DNA of 64,000 nucleotides from Thiobaca trueperi (lineage in GTDB: Bacteria; Pseudomonadota; Gammaproteobacteria; Chromatiales; Chromatiaceae). How positions within the stretch are numbered: position 1 is the stretch's first letter; each line of letters starts with the position of its first letter. This document shows, one piece after another, positions 7,633 to 14,347 of this stretch. The position numbers and the translations under genes are program-made. Under the pieces are notes generated by a model that searched no databases, was not told the origin of the DNA, and saw only the letters and a program-made list of their open reading frames with translations. The DNA lies in assembly GCF_004342175.1 (NCBI RefSeq), contig NZ_SMAO01000001.1, positions 186,001-250,000 on the forward strand. Direction: 5' to 3'.

Positions 7633-8781
7633 ATGGACCTCTCTAATCCAGCCCTGCATGTCGATTTTCTGGATGTCTGGCAGCAGCACGACGAGGCGCC
7701 TGAATGGGGTTCGTCGCGGCGCTTGGACATCGATCTGAAGACCGGTGAGCTTCAGTATCAGACGGTGAAATCCGATCAGCTCAAGGGCTCCTGGGAATCG
7801 TCGTTGATGATTCGGTCCTTCGGCGGGCGCGTCCAGGTCCAGGGCAACCCGAGCAAATGGGGCCGCTCGGAAGCGGTGGCCTTGGGCTGTCCATCGATCT
7901 TTGAGGCGGTGAAGGTCTATAACGGCGTCCTGGCCGAATTGAATCTGCCCCTTTTTCATTACCCGGATCGAATTCAAGTCCTGGGCGATGGGGGCGCGAT
8001 TGATCGCACGGTTTTAAAAGGGCCGCGTGTGTCGCGTATCGATATTGCGGCGAATCTCATTCTTGGTTCGTCGGAATCTGTTGCGCATTATCTGAATTGG
8101 CTCTTGACGCAGCGCGTGGGGCATCGCGGTCAGCCGTTTAGCGTCAAAGGCGAGTTGTCGGTGCTGGCGGGCTCGCGGCGGACGCGGCAGCGGGCCTGCT
8201 ACGGCAAGGCGGACGAGGTGCTGGAACAGATCAAGCGCTGGCGGCGCAAGCGCATCGGCGATATTGAGAGTGTGACGGACTATTTGAATGCACTGAGAGA
8301 ACGGTTACATCGTGATGGTTGGGTACGTGATGAATTACGCCTTTATACAGACTACTTGAGCAGAGCAAATCTGGCGTATATCGAAAATTGGAGTGATGAA
8401 ACGATGAAAGAGCAATGGCAAGCATTCAAGGTTGATGCGCAGGAAGTGGGCGCGGTGATTGATTGGAAATCGGAAGTGGTGGTGCGGCTGGTCGCGCGTG
8501 GGGTCGGCGAACGAGCTGCACGTCAGCGGCTGGAAGTCTTGTTGGCCTGGATGGGCGGGATTGACGTTGGTCCGGGTAACGGCCGCTCTCAGGCGACGTT
8601 CTACCGCATCGCCAAGGATCTCCGCGAAGTGGTGGGCGTGGACATTCGCAGCCGTCCGAATGTGGTGACGCTGGGTTCGCGGTCTCAGCAGTTGGCGCGG
8701 CCGGTCACGGCGCGGGTGGCGACCCTGGCCGATGTCCAGGCGCTCTATGAGGGGCTGCCGGAGTTGAGCGACGTCGCCTGA
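7633..8781 (+). CDS. Phage/plasmid replication initiation protein, gene II/X family
   Basis: 382 aa. Rolling-circle initiator of the filamentous phage gene II/X type, which nicks the double-stranded origin. Supporting signs: RRLDIDLKTGELQYQT and GSWESSLMIRS near the N-terminus, the family block VQGNPSKWGRSEAVALG (compare GNPxKxxQGxNxxG), VSRIDIAANLILGS in the middle (RxDI), and a helical C-terminal region. GTG 7603 would add 10 residues but lies in a hairpin; ATG 7633 follows GGGGGTCC. The stop overlaps the start of the next ORF (TGATG), implying coupled translation. No close family member is certain. Confidence 0.78.
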   Translation: MDLSNPALHVDFLDVWQQHDEAPEWGSSRRLDIDLKTGELQYQTVKSDQLKGSWESSLMIRSFGGRVQVQGNPSKWGRSEAVALGCPSIFEAVKVYNGVLAELNLPLFHYPDRIQVLGDGGAIDRTVLKGPRVSRIDIAANLILGSSESVAHYLNWLLTQRVGHRGQPFSVKGELSVLAGSRRTRQRACYGKADEVLEQIKRWRRKRIGDIESVTDYLNALRERLHRDGWVRDELRLYTDYLSRANLAYIENWSDETMKEQWQAFKVDAQEVGAVIDWKSEVVVRLVARGVGERAARQRLEVLLAWMGGIDVGPGNGRSQATFYRIAKDLREVVGVDIRSRPNVVTLGSRSQQLARPVTARVATLADVQALYEGLPELSDVA

Positions 8782-9020
8782 TGGATCTGGTTGGCTTCTG
8801 CATTGGCAATGAGCGCCAAGAGTTTCTGGTGCGGATCGATTCGCGCCCTGGCGTCCGCTGGCTGTTCTGGGCCTGTACGCCGTTTCTGGCGAAGGTCTAT
8901 CCCAGTCGGCGCAAAGCGGCATCGGTCGCGCGGCAGTTGGATCGATCGGGCCTGCTGGTGGTGCCGCTGTATGACCTGGGCGATGAATGGGCGGTCGAGT
9001 GGCCGGAGGTGGCCGGATGA
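8781..9020 (+). CDS. Small element protein, unknown (79 aa)
   Basis: Starts at the ATG overlapping the rep stop codon and ends overlapping the next ATG, so it is embedded in a coupled rep-orf-orf unit. The product has short hydrophobic patches (VRWLFWACTPFLAKVYP) and an acidic tail but no convincing membrane segment or signal peptide. Its position after rep is where filamentous phages encode the single-stranded-DNA-binding protein, but no OB-fold signature could be seen. Function unknown. Confidence 0.6.
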   Translation: MDLVGFCIGNERQEFLVRIDSRPGVRWLFWACTPFLAKVYPSRRKAASVARQLDRSGLLVVPLYDLGDEWAVEWPEVAG

Positions 9021-9265
9021 ACAATGTGCTGGATCGGCTGGCGATTCGCTTGGCCGATGTGTTGGGCCTGGACCCCTGTGTGATGGTCTGCCGCCTGCGT
9101 TGGCTGCTGTGCTGGCGCCCTGAGGTCCGTTCCGTCTGGCGTGAGATGCTGAATAGGGTCCAGGTTGGGCAGGTGCCGGCTCGCGCTGCTCGCCGAAGCG
9201 CCAGCGGCGGTGATCAGCGCGAGCCGGCTGCACTACCGCCGCAAGCTTCCCGACCCTGCTCTTGA
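9017..9265 (+). CDS. Small element protein, unknown (82 aa)
   Basis: Starts at ATG 9017 overlapping the previous stop (ATGA). The N-terminal half is hydrophobic and cysteine-bearing (VLGLDPCVMVCRLRWLLCW), then a polar, Arg/Ala/Pro-rich tail. It could be a membrane-associated protein of the element, but it lacks the signal peptide plus single membrane span of a filamentous coat protein. The tail has poor codon character and may read into the following structured region. Function unknown. Confidence 0.45.
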   Translation: MNNVLDRLAIRLADVLGLDPCVMVCRLRWLLCWRPEVRSVWREMLNRVQVGQVPARAARRSASGGDQREPAALPPQASRPCS

Positions 9266-9642
9266 GCTGAGGCCGGGGGGTGTGGGGGGAGCCCCCCACG
9301 AAAGGGTTGCATCACGCCAAGTTCGCGGGTCGAAGGGTCGGCGTAGCGAACCCTTGACACCGAGCACGGGGCGTTACAATGGTCTCGACGAAGCGGAGGG
9401 CGCGTTCCCCTGCTCCCTCGCTTCGGCGAGAGTGACAGAACGCCCCGCGCGCAGCGTGTCAAGGGCGACCCGTAGACCCTGGCGCTGTCGTCTCAGCGTC
9501 TTCCCCCCCCTTGAGGGGTGGCATCCGTGGAGCGGAGCGGAATGGATGACGGGGTGATCAGACGGTCGCGGCCATTCGACAAGTTGGGCCAACTGCGATC
9601 TGCTAGGCTTTCCGGATCCACCACTCTTTATAGGAGCTTTCT
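9266..9642. other. Non-coding structured region of the element (candidate origin/packaging signal)
   Basis: Gene-free stretch of 377 bp. It holds (i) a perfect 8-bp hairpin GTGGGGGG/CCCCCCAC at 9282-9299; (ii) a nested hairpin at 9351-9465 with three stem layers: CCCTTGACAC (9351-9360) with GTGTCAAGGG (9456-9465), CGGGGCGTT (9367-9375) with AACGCCCCG (9439-9447), and TCTCG..CGAAGCG..AGGG (9383-9400) with its complement (9415-9431), loop about 14 nt; (iii) CCCCTTGAGGGG near 9507-9518. Such layered hairpins next to a II/X-type rep gene suit a rolling-circle origin or a phage packaging signal; a structured RNA is the alternative. Confidence 0.6.
9582..9594. promoter_or_regulatory. Candidate operator of the toxin-antitoxin pair
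   Basis: AGTTGG-G-CCAACT is a perfect 6-bp dyad about 50 bp upstream of the antitoxin start. Ribbon-helix-helix antitoxins usually autoregulate through such palindromes. Assignment is by position and symmetry only. Confidence 0.4.
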
Positions 9643-9867
9643 ATGTTGGCTGTTCAGCTACCGTCCGAGTTTGAGGAATGTCTGATCGATCTCGCTCAAG
9701 CTGCCGGACAAACCGAATCCGATTATGTGCTCGATGTGCTCTTGGAGCATTTGCATGATGCGCAGGCGCTGCGCATCGCTGAACAGCGCCTCCAGGATCT
9801 TCGGGACGGGCGTTCTGAGACCGTTCCCCTTGAGCAGGTCATGAGGGACTATGGCCTGGAGAATTGA
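9643..9867 (+). CDS. RelB/CopG-like antitoxin
   Basis: 74 aa. The N-terminal LAVQLPSEFEECLIDLAQAA with a following helix fits a ribbon-helix-helix DNA-binding fold; the C-terminal half (ERLQDLRDGRSETVPLEQVM, shifted by one residue) fits the toxin-wrapping tail of RelB-type antitoxins. Strong ribosome site TAGGAGC at 9631-9637. It overlaps the toxin gene by 17 bp. Expected role: neutralises the downstream RNase and represses the operon. As cargo of the satellite element it could stabilise the element in the host. Confidence 0.82.
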   Translation: MLAVQLPSEFEECLIDLAQAAGQTESDYVLDVLLEHLHDAQALRIAEQRLQDLRDGRSETVPLEQVMRDYGLEN

Positions 9868-10126
9868 CTTTGAGCGCGGCGCTGAACGCGACCTGCGCAA
9901 ACTCGATCCGCCAGTTGCCCGGCGGATCCTGTCGTTCCTGCATCAGCGCCTGGCGCTCCTCGACGATCCGCGCACTCTCGGCGAAGCCTTGCAGGGTTCC
10001 CGGCTCGGTGCCTTCTGGAAATACCGCGTTGGCGACTATCGTCTGGTTGCCACCATCCAGGACGATACCGTCTGCATTTTGATCCTTCAGGTCGGCCATC
10101 GGCGTGAGATTTATCGGGACCACTGA
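9851..10126 (+). CDS. RelE/ParE-type toxin
   Basis: 91 aa, standard length for the family. Motifs: WRIDFERGAERDLRKLDPPV at the N-terminus, RILSFLHQRL, LGAFWKYRVGDYRLVATIQD in the core and LQVGHRREIYRD at the C-terminus. The arginine and tyrosine positions (YRVGDYR, HRREIY) match RelE-like ribosome-dependent mRNA interferases. It starts inside the antitoxin gene, as in most relBE operons. Whether it cleaves mRNA or acts on gyrase cannot be told from sequence. Confidence 0.88.
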   Translation: MAWRIDFERGAERDLRKLDPPVARRILSFLHQRLALLDDPRTLGEALQGSRLGAFWKYRVGDYRLVATIQDDTVCILILQVGHRREIYRDH

Positions 10127-10148
10127 GGGGGAGATCGGAGGTTTGGGG

Positions 10149-10307
10149 TGAGTCATTTGCGAAGTCTGCGTTTTTGACTCAGACCCATGTTGCATTTGCG
10201 AAGTCTGCGTTTTTGCAACATCCAGCAGGAAGGGCGACCAACCATCGTCACCGGAGATCGGCGGTTTGGGGTCTTGTACCATTTGCGCAGTCTGCGTTTT
10301 TGATACA
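10149..10307. repeat. Three hairpins with identical 19-nt loops and different stems
   Basis: The core TTTGCG[A/C]AGTCTGCGTTTT occurs at 10156-10174, 10195-10213 and 10282-10300. Each core is flanked by its own inverted repeat: TGAGTCA/TGACTCA, ATGTTGCA/TGCAACAT, and TGTACCA/TGATACA (one mismatch on this strand, a G-U pair if transcribed from the minus strand). Loops are conserved and stems differ but still pair. A 20-bp unit beginning GGAGATCGG precedes hairpin 1 (10131) and hairpin 3 (10253). Distances between cores are 39 and 87 bp, both multiples of three, and the minus strand reads KTQT[S/A]QM in each copy. Confidence 0.85.
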
Positions 10308-10379
10308 GACAACACGCGGTTGACGGTCATCGGAGAAACGCCAACCAACTTGGCGAGTGGCTCTTCGGGTCGTTGCGCC

Positions 10380-10781
10380 CTACCCTTCTTCTTGCTTACT
10401 GGACATCGAAACCGCTTCGGCAGCTTCGTACAAAGTTCTGGGTGTCTGCGTCAATGCTTGCTCCATCTCACATGCGACACAGTACTTATCCAGGATTTCG
10501 AAGAGGGGTTCTTGCTTTTCTTCTGGTAGTTCACTGACCCTATTGAAGATCAGGCTGAGGACCGCGCCTGATTTGGTCCCTGGCGTTGGGTTCATTAGCA
10601 AGGCATTGGCTGTACATCCGAAGGCGTCGATGAGTTTGTAGACGGTCGATATTTTCAGATCGCCTTGGTCTTGTTCGATGCGCGACAGGTGCTGTATTCG
10701 GATCCCGGAGTATTCTGACAGTTGAGCTTGGCTCCATCCTTTGCTGTGTCGCAAGCTGCGTACATTTTCCCCTAACGACAT
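10380..10781 (-). CDS. XRE-family transcriptional repressor
   Basis: 133 aa from ATG 10781 (AGGA upstream; the frame is open further to 10826). An N-terminal Cro/C1-type HTH is clear: LGENVRSLRHSKGWSQAQLS, YSGIRIQHLSRIEQDQ, ISTVYKLIDAFGC. The C-terminal part is helical and unassigned. It is transcribed against the other element genes, like RstR of CTX phage, and faces two dyad operators at 10850-10885. Probable role: lysogeny-type repressor of element replication. Confidence 0.82.
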   Translation of the reverse strand: MSLGENVRSLRHSKGWSQAQLSEYSGIRIQHLSRIEQDQGDLKISTVYKLIDAFGCTANALLMNPTPGTKSGAVLSLIFNRVSELPEEKQEPLFEILDKYCVACEMEQALTQTPRTLYEAAEAVSMSSKQEEG

Positions 10782-10849
10782 CGTTTCGATCCTCGACCAG
10801 GTTGAGATAGCCAGTCTTTGAAGCATAAACGGTCATTTTGACATCCCCA

Positions 10850-10885
10850 GTTGAAGTCAACTTGCGAGTTGATATACAGTCAACT
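10850..10885. promoter_or_regulatory. Operator dyads upstream of the XRE repressor
   Basis: GTTGA-AG-TCAAC at 10850-10861 and AGTTGA-TATACAG-TCAACT at 10867-10885 share the half-site GTTGA/TCAAC; a further half-site GGTTGAC follows at 10894-10900. Clustered dyads between a repressor gene and the element junction are typical of phage control regions. Confidence 0.55.
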
Positions 10886-10929
10886 CTAACGAGGGTTGAC
10901 ACGGGGATGTTCATGGCGCGATCACTTAG

Positions 10930-10973
10930 ACATTATGCGCAATCCGATCAGGGGCCAAAATCGGCTCCCCGAT
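10930..10973 (+). repeat. 44-bp direct repeat, right copy (att-type, half dif)
   Basis: Identical to 6853-6896. Upstream of ACATTATGCGC the sequence is CACTTAG instead of the dif XerD arm, so this copy keeps the XerC arm only. It marks the junction between the first element and the deleted second copy. Confidence 0.9.
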
Positions 10974-11342
10974 GGTAACCCCGATCCCACTGCGCTGCGC
11001 TTGCTGGCGATCCTGGCCGGCTTTGTACCGTGGTCCGGCTGGCACGGTTGGGAAGTCCACAACGGCTATCTGTTTCCGCCTGGTTATGTTCGTGGCGGGA
11101 TCCTGCCGTCTGAGTTCTTCGCCCTGGTCTTCTACCGCCAGCAGGTCAGCGAGTACCAGCGCCTCCATGCCCAACTGAAAGCCCGCGTCCAGCTCCTGGA
11201 GGCGCAGTTGGCCGGTCATCAGCCCCTGGAGCGTGAGGCGGCCTTACAGGCCCGCGTGCAGGCGCTGGGCGTGCAGATCCAGGCGCTGGGCACGGAACTG
11301 GCCGGGCTGGTGGCCGTGCCGGATGGGTCGGCGCATGGCTGA
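10935..11342 (+). pseudogene. Internally deleted second copy of the element's first gene
   Basis: An open frame of 135 codons from ATG 10935. From NPDPTALRLLAILAGFVPWS onward it is nearly identical to the gene ending at 7534, including the coiled-coil tail, but the HTH-like half is missing: about 270 bp are deleted between the att repeat (ending 10973) and a shared ACCCCGATCC-type stretch. The frame happens to be open through the att repeat, so a short DNA-binding-deficient protein could be made. Most simply it is the relic of a tandem second element. Confidence 0.7.
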
Positions 11343-11366
11343 CCGGATGCGCGGCGGGTTGAATTC

Positions 11367-11424
11367 GGCGGGCGGCGAAGCCGTCCCGCCTGGGCTTGTC
11401 TCTTGCTCAACAAGTGACAAGCCC
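11367..11424. other. Two strong hairpins after the truncated copy
   Basis: GGCGGGCGGC (11367-11376) pairs with GCCGTCCCGCC (11380-11390, one bulge). GGGCTTGTC (11392-11400) pairs perfectly with GACAAGCCC (11416-11424), with an inner CTTG/CAAG stem. These resemble phage intergenic hairpins or a terminator pair. The following 160 bp up to recG are AT-rich at 11530-11580 and hold no gene. Confidence 0.55.
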
Positions 11425-11588
11425 CCGGAGCGGATGCGTTCGGCGGTGCTGACGGCGTCGTCTCTCGTCTCCAACCGTCTGGGCGCCAGCGGGCGATGCC
11501 TTTGATCTGCGTCAGGTCTCGGGGCCGGTCAAATACATATAAAAATAAATAATTGTTTTTATTGGATTATTTTTTCAGGAATTGCTGA

Positions 11589-13718
11589 TCAAACCTGCCC
11601 ATAATTTTCACGATGCCCCATCCAGCGTGCAATCAGCGGCGTGGCCGACTCGGGCGCATGCGCCAGGATGAGGTCGGCTGCCCGCTGCGCCGCTGGTACC
11701 AGGCTCTGATCGCGCAGCGGATCAGCGATGCGGAACTGAACCGATCCGGTCTGGCGCGTGCCCAGTACCTCGCCGGCACCGCGCAGCAGCAGATCGCGTT
11801 CGGCGATCTCGAAACCGCTGGTGGTCGAGCGGATGATGCCCAGCCGCTCGTGGGCAACCTCTGACAGCGGGGCATGATACAGCAGCAGGCAATGACTCTC
11901 GACCGGGCCACGTCCGACCCGTCCGCGCAATTGATGGAGCTGGGCCAGTCCGAGCCGTTCGGGGTTCTCGATGATCATCAGGCTGGCATTGGGGACATCC
12001 ACTCCGACCTCAATGACGGTCGTCGCCACCAGCAGACCCAGCTCGCCGCTGGCGAATCCGGCCATGACCGCCTCGCGCTCCGCTGCCTTGAGCCGACCGT
12101 GCACTAGCCCGACTCCCACCCCCGGCAACCGCTCGCTCAACTGGCGTGCGGTCTCCTCGGCGGCCTGACATTCCAGCACCTCGGATTCCTCGATCAGGGT
12201 GCAGACCCAATAGGCCTGACGCCCCTGCTCGCACGCCTTGAGCACCCGTGAGATGACCTCGTCGCGGCGGGTGTCGGAGACCGCGACCGTGGTGATGGGC
12301 GTGCGCCCCGGCGGCAGGCTGTCGATGACCGAGAGATCCAGATCCGCATAGAGCGTCATTGCCAGCGAACGTGGAATGGGAGTCGCGGTCATGATGAGCT
12401 GATGCGGCGCGCCCCCGGACTGTCCGCCCTTTTCGCGCAGTTTCATCCGCTGATGGACGCCGAAACGGTGCTGTTCGTCGATGATGACCAGTCCCAGATC
12501 GCGGAACTCCACATCGTCCTGAAAGAGCGCATGGGTGCCGATCGCCAGCCGCGCCTGACCGGAGGCGATGGCATCAAGCAGTTCAGCCCGCTCGCGGCCT
12601 TTGTGCCGTCCGGCAAGCCAGAGCGGTTCGACGCCGAGCGGCTTGAGCCACGCACTCAGACTGCGATGATGCTGCTCGGACAGCAGTTCGGTGGGTGCCA
12701 TCAAGGCCGTCTGGCGACCGGCTTCGAGCGATTGCAGGGCGGCAAGCGCCGCCACGATGGTCTTGCCGGCACCGACATCGCCCTGCAACAGACGCTGCAT
12801 GGGTCGATCCTGGAGCAGATCCGCTGCGATCTCGGATACCACCCGCTCCTGTGCCGGGGTGAGCCGGAACGGCAGGGCTGCACGCAGCCGCTGGCGCAGG
12901 TCGCCATCGCCGGCCAGCACCGGGGCCATGACCGCCCGCTGCGCGGTGCGCATCCGTCGCAGACTCACCTGATGCGCCACCAGTTCCTCGAAGGCCAGAC
13001 GCAGAAAGGCCGGATGACGGCGTTCCTGGAGATCGGTCAGACTCGTCTCCAGCGGTGGGTGATGCAGATAGTGCAGCGCCTCGACCAGACCCGGCAGATT
13101 CAGCGGCGCGAGGATCTCGGCGGACAGATAGTCGGCGGGCGGGAGATGCCCCAGCCATTCCAGCGCCTGATCCATGAGTCCGCGCCAGGCCGATTGCTGC
13201 AAGCCTTCGGTGGACGGATAGATGGGCGTCAGACGCGACTCGGTCTCCGCCGATGCATCGTTCTGTAAACGGTATTCGGGATGCACCATCTCCAGCGAAT
13301 TCGGACCCTGCCGGACCTCGCCATAACAGCGCACCCGTGCGCCTGCCTTGAAGGCCGTCACCTGCTGCGGCGAAAAATGGAAAAAGCGCAGCAGGATGCC
13401 ACCGATGGGGCCGTCGCCGATCCAGACCTTGAGCGAGCGCCGTCGCCCGACGGCGATATTGGCCTCGCAGACCTCGCCCTCGACCAGTGCATCCTCGCCC
13501 ACGCGCAGCTCGCGGATCGGCACCAGCCGGGTGCGGTCCTGATAGCGCACGGGCAGATGAAAGAGCAGATCCTGCACCGTGCGGATGCCGAGCCGGTCGA
13601 GACGCTCGGCGATGCGCGGGCCGACCCGCTTCAGGTGCGTGACCGGGATCTGTTCCAGCGATTGGAAAGATGGCGCATGCTCCGGGGCCATCTGCGCAGG
13701 AGCCATGTGTACCGGCAT
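11589..13718 (-). CDS. recG: ATP-dependent DNA helicase RecG
   Basis: 709 aa from ATG 13718, close to the usual RecG length; the frame is open to 13901 but those extra residues would overlap the divergent yjbQ. The N-terminal wedge domain has PVTHLKRVGPRIAERL and the OB-fold VEGEVCEANI. Helicase motifs: Walker A GDVGAGKT, the DExH-type motif IIDEQHRFG, TATPIPRSLAMTLYADLD, and the C-terminal ENPERLGLAQLHQLRGRVGR. RecG remodels stalled forks and Holliday junctions. Its 3' end borders the mobile element region near dif. Confidence 0.96.
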   Translation of the reverse strand: MPVHMAPAQMAPEHAPSFQSLEQIPVTHLKRVGPRIAERLDRLGIRTVQDLLFHLPVRYQDRTRLVPIRELRVGEDALVEGEVCEANIAVGRRRSLKVWIGDGPIGGILLRFFHFSPQQVTAFKAGARVRCYGEVRQGPNSLEMVHPEYRLQNDASAETESRLTPIYPSTEGLQQSAWRGLMDQALEWLGHLPPADYLSAEILAPLNLPGLVEALHYLHHPPLETSLTDLQERRHPAFLRLAFEELVAHQVSLRRMRTAQRAVMAPVLAGDGDLRQRLRAALPFRLTPAQERVVSEIAADLLQDRPMQRLLQGDVGAGKTIVAALAALQSLEAGRQTALMAPTELLSEQHHRSLSAWLKPLGVEPLWLAGRHKGRERAELLDAIASGQARLAIGTHALFQDDVEFRDLGLVIIDEQHRFGVHQRMKLREKGGQSGGAPHQLIMTATPIPRSLAMTLYADLDLSVIDSLPPGRTPITTVAVSDTRRDEVISRVLKACEQGRQAYWVCTLIEESEVLECQAAEETARQLSERLPGVGVGLVHGRLKAAEREAVMAGFASGELGLLVATTVIEVGVDVPNASLMIIENPERLGLAQLHQLRGRVGRGPVESHCLLLYHAPLSEVAHERLGIIRSTTSGFEIAERDLLLRGAGEVLGTRQTGSVQFRIADPLRDQSLVPAAQRAADLILAHAPESATPLIARWMGHRENYGQV

Positions 13719-13772
13719 TTGCGGATCTGGTCTAATGGCTGTGATCGCTACCGCCTCCCGAGGATTGCCACG

Positions 13773-14204
13773 ATGATCGTCCAGCAGACCCTGTCCATTC
13801 GCACCGAGGGGCGCGGCACTTACGACATCACGCGCGAGGTGCAGCGACAGGTGCGCGAATCCGGCGTCAGGCTCGGTCTCTGTCATGTTTTCGTCCATCA
13901 CACCAGTGCCTCGCTCGTGTTGTGTGAGAACGCCGATCCCAGCGTGCGCCGCGATCTCGAAGCCTTTCTGTCCCGACTGGTGCCGGACGGCGACCGGCTC
14001 TTCTCACATACCGATGAAGGACCGGACGACATGCCGGCCCATCTGCGCGCCATCCTCACCAACATGGATTTGACCGTGCCGGTGCGCGACGGTCAGTGCC
14101 TGCTCGGCACCTGGCAGGGGATCTATCTCTACGAGCACCGCGCCCGCCACCAGCAACGCCGCGTCACCCTGACCATCAACGGCGAGTCAGTGCAGAATAC
14201 ATAA
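13773..14204 (+). CDS. yjbQ: YjbQ/UPF0047 family protein
   Basis: 143 aa, whole-length match to the YjbQ family: QQTLSIRTEGRGTYDITREV, HVFVHHTSASLVLCENADPS, LFSHTDEGPDDMPAHLRAIL, LLGTWQGIYLYEHR. The conserved His, Asp and Glu residues suggest a metal site; E. coli YjbQ has been reported to have weak thiamine phosphate synthase activity, but the physiological role is open. Divergent from recG with 54 bp between starts. Confidence 0.93.
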   Translation: MIVQQTLSIRTEGRGTYDITREVQRQVRESGVRLGLCHVFVHHTSASLVLCENADPSVRRDLEAFLSRLVPDGDRLFSHTDEGPDDMPAHLRAILTNMDLTVPVRDGQCLLGTWQGIYLYEHRARHQQRRVTLTINGESVQNT

Positions 14205-14208
14205 CTCA

Positions 14209-14306
14209 AATAGACAGGATTAACAGGATTTTCCAGGATAGACAGGATCTTGCAGGTTATTTTTTAATCCTGTGAATCTTGAATCATCCTGTTAATCCTG
14301 TCCATT
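14209..14306. repeat. Dispersed inverted repeat, copy C
   Basis: Left arm AATAGACAGGATTAACAGG; right arm ending CCTGTTAATCCTGTCCATT. It is followed by GACGGACTTTCAAACGGG, which recurs in similar form after copy F at 62337. It lies between the convergent yjbQ and mltB. Confidence 0.9.
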
Positions 14307-14347
14307 GACGGACTTTCAAACGGGTAGCCGCTTTCCTGCAAGACGTC

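Larger units (their letters stand above)
6853..11424 (+). mobile_element. dif-integrated filamentous-phage-like satellite element (IMEX), with a second deleted copy
   Basis: The element starts in dif and is bounded by a 44-bp perfect direct repeat (6853-6896 and 10930-10973). The second repeat carries only the XerC-arm half of dif; its XerD side is degenerate, as expected after XerC-mediated integration. Contents: a regulator-like gene, a II/X-type replication gene, two coupled small ORFs, a large hairpin region, a toxin-antitoxin pair, an XRE repressor on the opposite strand with operators, then a partial second copy. No gene for coat protein, pIII or Zot/pI is seen, so it would need a helper phage, as the TLC and RS1 satellites of Vibrio do. 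The right boundary is uncertain because no third dif half-site is visible before recG. Confidence 0.75.

Noticed and set aside
13719-13901. N-terminal extension of RecG
   Set aside because: It would overlap the divergent yjbQ gene and its promoter and adds 61 residues not found in RecG.
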